In this document: in pieces, positions 14,353-18,236 of the stretch
Position numbering within the stretch: position 1 is the stretch's first letter
Layout of the letters: each line of letters opens with the position of its first letter
Assembly (NCBI GenBank): GCA_017382775.1
Contig: JAFNZQ010000195.1
Coordinates: 1-18,236 of the forward strand
Source of the DNA: Spirochaetaceae bacterium
GTDB taxonomy: Bacteria; Spirochaetota; Spirochaetia; Treponematales; Treponemataceae
Direction of reading: 5' to 3'
Length of the DNA stretch: 18,236 nt
The notes under the pieces: model-generated
What the model was told of the DNA's origin: nothing
The model's database searches: none
The model's input: the letters and a program-made list of their open reading frames with translations, nothing else
Program-made: the position numbers and the translations under genes

Positions 14353-15954
14353 TTAGGCGGTTAAAACCTTTCCGCCACGATTGCCTGTAAGTTCACCCTT
14401 ATCCAAAGCCAAAAGGCCGCCCACGAAAACCTTTTCAATCCCGGACGGCGGAAGCAAGGGCTGTGGGAAGGTGGCATTTTCGTGGATTTTTTCCAAATCG
14501 AAAAGGACCAAATCCCCATCGAAACCTTCGGCGATTTGCCCTTTGCTGTGCAAATTCACCACTTGAGCACACATGGAAGTCTGCTTTTGAATTATTTTTT
14601 CCAATGGGAACTTTCCGCTTTTTACATACTGTTCCAAAGTGCGAACAAAGGCATTGGCCACCCTGGGATGAAACATTCCCCGCGTGGGATATGTGGAATC
14701 GGAAATAAAGTTGGAAAACTCGGCATCGATTATTCTTTCCAAATCTTCGTCACAGGTGATTTTATCAATCATGGTAACTTGGCAATTTTCGCTAATCAGC
14801 AAGTCGTATGTGAAATCAAAGGGATCCTTTTTGGCCATTTCCGCCGCTTCCGTAATGGTTTTTCCCAAAAAGGGTTTGTTTTCTTCTCGGGTTAGGGCCG
14901 CCAAAGTGATATTTTCCCAGCCCACCGCCCGAGCCAGGCTGCCCTCCGCTTCAGTGTGAAGAATCCTGTATGTCAGATTTTCTCGTTCCTTGGGATTTTT
15001 CAGTCGTTGGGCAATTCCCGCATTTCCGCCCACCAGAAAGTCATGGGGCAACACATGTATCAACTGGGTTGATCCTGCCGTGTAGGGATACACATCGCAG
15101 GTTAAATTTCCACCGCAAGCCCGTGCGGCCCGTAAAAGAGACAATGAATTTTCCACACGGCTGTTCCAGTTATCCTTTCCGATGGCCTTTAAGTGGCTTA
15201 TATGCACGTGAATTTTCAACTTTTCCGCCACTTCTATCATCTCTGAAACGGATTCTTCCAAATGATAGGCTTCATCCCGCATATGAACGGCCACCACGGA
15301 ATTGGTCCCTTGCAATGGGGACAAAACTTCAATTAAATCCTCGGTGGAATAAAAACATTCCGGGGCATAACCCAGCCCCAAGGAAATTCCCAAAGCGCCA
15401 TGGGAAAGGACTTTTTCCAGCTCCTGCCTAATCACGGCCTTTTCATCGGGAGAAAGTTCCTGCTTTACATAGCCCATTAGCGACGCCCGAATGGTTCCAC
15501 TACCGGCCAACATCCCCACGTTAATTGGCAGATTGCCACCGTAATGGTCGGAAAGCTGTTTGTGATACTCCGCCACCGAGGATGTTTTAATAAAATCGTC
15601 GATTTTACCTGTTACGGGAAAAAGATAATTCTTCACACCCTTTTCGAAAGCCGGTGCCAAGGGAACCAAGGAAAGACCGCAATTTCCGTTCACAATGGTC
15701 GTCAAACCCTGTTGCAACTCCAACTTCCCGAAGTTATCCCGAAAAACTGCCACGTCTCCATGTCGATGAATGTCAATAAATCCGGGAGAAAGGAATTTTC
15801 CCTCGGCGTCCACCACCGATAAAGCCTCTTCCCCAAAATTGCCTTCTCCCACAAAGGTAATTTTACCGTCCTTCAATCCCACGTTGCCTTTGAAGGGTTT
15901 TTTCCCCGTACCGTCAACGATGAAGGCGTTCTTAATCAAAATATCGAATTTCAT
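14353..15954 (-). CDS. D-aminoacylase / N-acyl-D-amino-acid deacylase-type amidohydrolase
   Basis: This 533-residue enzyme is an amidohydrolase-superfamily protein of the D-aminoacylase group, which removes acyl groups from N-acyl-D-amino acids or splits related D-peptides. It begins with the usual small beta domain (FDILIKNAFIVDGTGKKPF). The TIM barrel opens with SPGFIDIHRHGD (the HxH metal motif). The family cysteine motif NGNCGLSLVP, then VAVHMRDEAYHLEES, HVHISHLKAIG and SDSTYPTRGMFHPRVANAFVRTL follow in the expected order. The C-terminus rebuilds the beta domain (AEGFDGDLVLFD). The start is ATG 15954, overlapping the gpsA stop as ATGA; the frame is open further upstream inside gpsA, but MKFDILIKN is the natural N-terminus. 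Use of peptidoglycan-derived D-amino acids is possible but unproven; the substrate could also be a dihydropyrimidine-like or unknown amide. Confidence 0.85.
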   Translation of the reverse strand: MKFDILIKNAFIVDGTGKKPFKGNVGLKDGKITFVGEGNFGEEALSVVDAEGKFLSPGFIDIHRHGDVAVFRDNFGKLELQQGLTTIVNGNCGLSLVPLAPAFEKGVKNYLFPVTGKIDDFIKTSSVAEYHKQLSDHYGGNLPINVGMLAGSGTIRASLMGYVKQELSPDEKAVIRQELEKVLSHGALGISLGLGYAPECFYSTEDLIEVLSPLQGTNSVVAVHMRDEAYHLEESVSEMIEVAEKLKIHVHISHLKAIGKDNWNSRVENSLSLLRAARACGGNLTCDVYPYTAGSTQLIHVLPHDFLVGGNAGIAQRLKNPKERENLTYRILHTEAEGSLARAVGWENITLAALTREENKPFLGKTITEAAEMAKKDPFDFTYDLLISENCQVTMIDKITCDEDLERIIDAEFSNFISDSTYPTRGMFHPRVANAFVRTLEQYVKSGKFPLEKIIQKQTSMCAQVVNLHSKGQIAEGFDGDLVLFDLEKIHENATFPQPLLPPSGIEKVFVGGLLALDKGELTGNRGGKVLTA

Positions 15955-16997
15955 TTTCTCAACCGAGCCAACAAGTCGAGAGGCTTTATTTCTTTGTTCA
16001 AAATTTGATAAATCCCCTCGCAAATGGGCAATTTCAAGCCATTTTGTTCCGACAAACGGTGAATATACCGCGATGCCACCACACCTTCCGGCAAATAGCC
16101 GATTTCGGTAATACGACTGATTAAGTCATCAATGGAATCGTAATTTTCCAAAATGGATTTCTGAATAATTTCTTGACCGAACCGACGATTTCGTCCGTAC
16201 TTACTGCGACAGGTTACGTCCAAATCACCAACGCCGGCAATGGATGTGAAAGTTTCCGCATGGGTGGCGCCTAGGGCAACTCCGAGAGTCTGAATTTCGT
16301 TCAGCCCCGCCGCCAGCAATAAGGATATGGCATTATCCCCGAAAATACAACTCATTTGTTCCAAGGCATCCAAGCACCCAAAGGCAATGGCAATAACATT
16401 TTTCGCCGCCGCACAGACTTGAACGCCGCGAATGTCCAAACTGGAATAAACCAACAATGATTCTCCCTTCAACAATTCGCGAAACTTAATGGAAGCAAGG
16501 GGATTTTCGCTGGCCACAATGAGGCCCGTCAATTTGCCGGCACAAACTTCTTCCGCGTGGGAAGGCCCCGAAATATACACCAAATTGGCGCGGTAATATT
16601 CGGGAAGCATGTCTTCCAAAACATCGGTTAAAAGATGCACTGTACCATCGGAAGGCAAAAATCCCTTGGTTAAAATTCCGATTTCCACCTTTCCTTCTTG
16701 AATTTCGTCGCAATCCAGAATTTGTTTCACCACACTTTCGATATATAAGGATGGTGTTGCAATAATCAAAAAATCTTTTTTCGCCACCGCTTCTTTAATA
16801 TCGGTGGTGGCTTTTAAATTGGCGGGCAAAGTCGCACCGGGGAGAAATTTTTCGTTCACATGTTTGACATTGATATCATTTGCCACAGAATCTTCTCGTG
16901 TCCAGGCAACTACGTTATGGCCGTTATTCACAAGAGCCACAGCCACCGCTGTTCCCCATGAGCCGGCACTTAAAATTCCGATATTCTTTCCCTGCAT
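15951..16997 (-). CDS. gpsA: NAD(P)-dependent glycerol-3-phosphate dehydrogenase
   Basis: GpsA reduces dihydroxyacetone phosphate to sn-glycerol 3-phosphate, the backbone for phospholipid synthesis. The 348-residue length is slightly above the usual 330-340. The N-terminal Rossmann fold carries ILSAGSWGTAVAVAL, where the family normally has GAGSWGTA: the first glycine is Ser10. Other signatures are normal: ILTKGF, YISGPSHAEEV, CAAAKNVIAIAFG (with the catalytic-type lysine), and GVGDLDVTCRSKYGRNRRFG. The C-terminal helical domain includes GYLPEGVVASRYIHRL. The ATG at 16997 has no Shine-Dalgarno site and lies 6 nt after a -10 box, so the mRNA is probably leaderless. The stop overlaps the start of the amidohydrolase gene by 4 bp. 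Confidence 0.94.
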   Translation of the reverse strand: MQGKNIGILSAGSWGTAVAVALVNNGHNVVAWTREDSVANDINVKHVNEKFLPGATLPANLKATTDIKEAVAKKDFLIIATPSLYIESVVKQILDCDEIQEGKVEIGILTKGFLPSDGTVHLLTDVLEDMLPEYYRANLVYISGPSHAEEVCAGKLTGLIVASENPLASIKFRELLKGESLLVYSSLDIRGVQVCAAAKNVIAIAFGCLDALEQMSCIFGDNAISLLLAAGLNEIQTLGVALGATHAETFTSIAGVGDLDVTCRSKYGRNRRFGQEIIQKSILENYDSIDDLISRITEIGYLPEGVVASRYIHRLSEQNGLKLPICEGIYQILNKEIKPLDLLARLRK

Positions 16998-17003
16998 ATT
17001 ACG

Positions 17004-17032
17004 ATTTTATACGAAACAAAGTCTTTTGTCAA
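17004..17032 (-). promoter_or_regulatory. Consensus promoter of gpsA (predicts leaderless mRNA)
   Basis: On the minus strand TTGACA (17032-17027), a 17-bp spacer and TAAAAT (17009-17004) form a strong sigma70-type promoter. Exactly 6 nt (17003-16998, CGTAAT) separate the -10 box from the gpsA ATG. Transcription should therefore begin at about the start codon. The promoter sits in the 50-bp gap after the MOSC gene, so gpsA has its own start even if moaA-MOSC reads through. Confidence 0.78.
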
Positions 17033-17047
17033 TAGTTAAATGGCGAA

Positions 17048-17497
17048 TCAGGATAAAACCGTAATTTTATCCCCGACTTTTACGTTGCCGCCTTTTAAAA
17101 CCTTACAGAAGACGCCCTCTTTTGGCATAATGCATTTTCCCACCGCCGCCTTTATGGAACAGCCATCGTGGCACTCTTTCCCGATTTGGGTCAATTCCAG
17201 TTCCACACCGTCCCCCAGCAGAAATTTTGTACCCAAGGGCAAGGTGGCGAAATCAATTCCCGTGGCAATAAAATTTTCCCCAAAGGCACCTCGGGCAACC
17301 TTTATTCCCGCCGTTTTTTCAAACTCAATAATTTTGTCCGCAGAAATAAGGCTAACCTGCCGATTAAAATTTTGGGCGCCGTGGGCATCTCCTTCAAGAC
17401 CGAAATTTTCGATCACCTTTCGCTGCCCCACGTCCACCTTTGCCACACCTTTTTTTTCACTAACACAAACTGCGATTATTTCTCCCTGCTGTTCCAT
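17048..17497 (-). CDS. MOSC-domain protein (molybdenum cofactor related)
   Basis: The 149-residue protein is a stand-alone MOSC domain, the sulphur-carrier fold found at the C-terminus of Moco sulphurase. Recognisable features are GEIIAVCVSEKKGVAK at the start, the GLEGDAHGA motif, RQVSLISADKI, ARGAFGENF, and the cysteine-containing ECHDGCSIKAAVGKCIMP, then KEGVFCKVLKGG. Small MOSC proteins of this type often lie beside moaA, moaC or mog genes in anaerobes and are thought to act in Moco sulphuration or transfer, but few are characterised. ATG 17497 is chosen because AGGTGG lies just upstream; the in-frame GTG at 17506 overlaps that site. The gap to the moaA stop is 1 bp, so both are one operon. 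Confidence 0.85.
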   Translation of the reverse strand: MEQQGEIIAVCVSEKKGVAKVDVGQRKVIENFGLEGDAHGAQNFNRQVSLISADKIIEFEKTAGIKVARGAFGENFIATGIDFATLPLGTKFLLGDGVELELTQIGKECHDGCSIKAAVGKCIMPKEGVFCKVLKGGNVKVGDKITVLS

Positions 17498-17498
17498 T

Positions 17499-18236
17499 TT
17501 ATCCACCTATTTTTGCCATAATGCGTTTTTCTCCGTGGGAAACATCCTCACCAAAACGATGTCCCTCCGGTTTTTCCTGAATACATGATGCAACCAATTT
17601 CTCCAATTCATCCCGGGAAGCTCCGTTCCGCAGTGGGGTTTTTAGATCTGTCCCTTGATCAAAATGGAGACATTGTTTCAAAAATCCGTCACCCGTCAGC
17701 CGAACGCGGTTGCAACTATCACAAAATTTATGACTTTTGCTCCCGATAAATCCGATTTTTCCCTTAAAGCCGACCAAAGTGTAATAAGATGCCGGTCCGT
17801 TCCCCCGTTTACCGGAACTTTCTGTCATGGAACCGAATTCCCTTTCCAAAGCCGCTTCCACCTCATTTTGGGGAACACTTTCGAAAACTTTCCCCAAACC
17901 GATTGGCATCAATTCGATGAAACGGACATCCACCTTGGAATCACGAGCCAAGGCTGCAATTTGGCACACTTCATCCTCGTTAAAGTTCCGTAAGACCACG
18001 GTGTTTATTTTAGCGGAAATGCCTTTTTCCGCACAGGCATTTATGGCAGCAAGGGTTTTATCCAAACTGTCAGAGCCCGTCAGTTCCAAAAACTTTTTCC
18101 TGTCCAAAGTGTCCAAACTGATGTTAATTCCGTCAACTCCACTGTCTACCAAACTATCCAGTTTTTCCGACAATAACGTTCCGTTGGTTGTTAAAGTAAC
18201 GGTTTTTATTCCGGAAATGGACTTTATTTTTTTCAC
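17499..18236 (-). CDS. moaA: GTP 3',8-cyclase MoaA, C-terminal part (cut by window edge)
   Basis: MoaA is a radical-SAM enzyme that converts GTP to 3',8-cyclo-GTP, the first step of molybdopterin synthesis. The window holds about 245 residues, beginning near the strand with TVTLTTNGTLL; roughly the first 85-90 residues, including the SAM-cluster CxxxCxxC motif, lie beyond 18236. Visible family features are GINISLDTLDRKKF, KINTVVLRNFNEDEV, VDVRFIELMPIG, and the second [4Fe-4S] motif CDSCNRVRLTGDG with its third Cys in KQCL, which binds GTP. The protein ends in the conserved Gly-Gly tail (IMAKIGG), needed for activity in studied MoaA enzymes. The GTG at the very edge is internal, not the true start. 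The stop is 1 bp from the MOSC start. Confidence 0.94.
   Translation of the reverse strand: MKKIKSISGIKTVTLTTNGTLLSEKLDSLVDSGVDGINISLDTLDRKKFLELTGSDSLDKTLAAINACAEKGISAKINTVVLRNFNEDEVCQIAALARDSKVDVRFIELMPIGLGKVFESVPQNEVEAALEREFGSMTESSGKRGNGPASYYTLVGFKGKIGFIGSKSHKFCDSCNRVRLTGDGFLKQCLHFDQGTDLKTPLRNGASRDELEKLVASCIQEKPEGHRFGEDVSHGEKRIMAKIGG

Overview
The window looks like chromosomal DNA from a spirochaete, most likely a Treponema-like anaerobe. This is an inference from gene content: a WhiG/FliA-type motility sigma factor is followed by a FapA/DUF342 protein and by small membrane and coiled-coil proteins of a kind usually found beside spirochaete motility genes. A complete Rnf electron-transport operon fits an anaerobic, fermentative life. 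Base composition is moderate, genes are packed with many 1-4 bp overlaps, and I see no transposase, integrase, phage gene, CRISPR array, tRNA or rRNA.

Layout. 25-609: a MntP-type manganese exporter. 695-2700: a two-gene pseudouridine salvage operon (psuK with an added N-terminal HTH, then psuG) behind a strong sigma70-type promoter. 2807-3616 (minus): a DUF1295 membrane protein convergent with psuG; the gap holds an 11-bp inverted repeat and a C9 run. 3617-3875: a divergent intergenic region with a 105-bp multi-hairpin element and a consensus promoter that appears to start a leaderless rnfC mRNA. 3876-9302: rnfCDGEAB, tightly coupled, ending in an overlapping PhnP-like metallo-beta-lactamase-fold gene (9295-10089). 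10181-14349: a motility-type cluster (membrane protein, WhiG sigma factor, FapA-like protein, small soluble protein, membrane-anchored coiled-coil/HTH protein). 14353-16997 (minus): gpsA and an overlapping D-aminoacylase-type amidohydrolase, again from an apparently leaderless promoter. 17048-18236 (minus): moaA, cut by the window edge, and a MOSC-domain gene.

How the genes work together. RnfABCDEG forms a membrane complex that passes electrons between ferredoxin and NAD and moves Na+ or H+. PsuK phosphorylates pseudouridine and PsuG splits the product into uracil and ribose 5-phosphate. The WhiG cluster probably acts in late flagellar gene expression. MoaA and the MOSC protein belong to molybdenum cofactor metabolism.

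The most unusual item is in rnfD. Just before the flavin-attachment motif, the protein carries a 173-residue tract made only of Ala, Thr and Ser, built from about fifteen 10- and 11-residue units. The second is a shared promoter geometry: at both rnfC and gpsA a near-perfect -35/-10 pair with a 17-bp spacer ends exactly 6 nt before the ATG, with no Shine-Dalgarno site, which predicts leaderless mRNAs.
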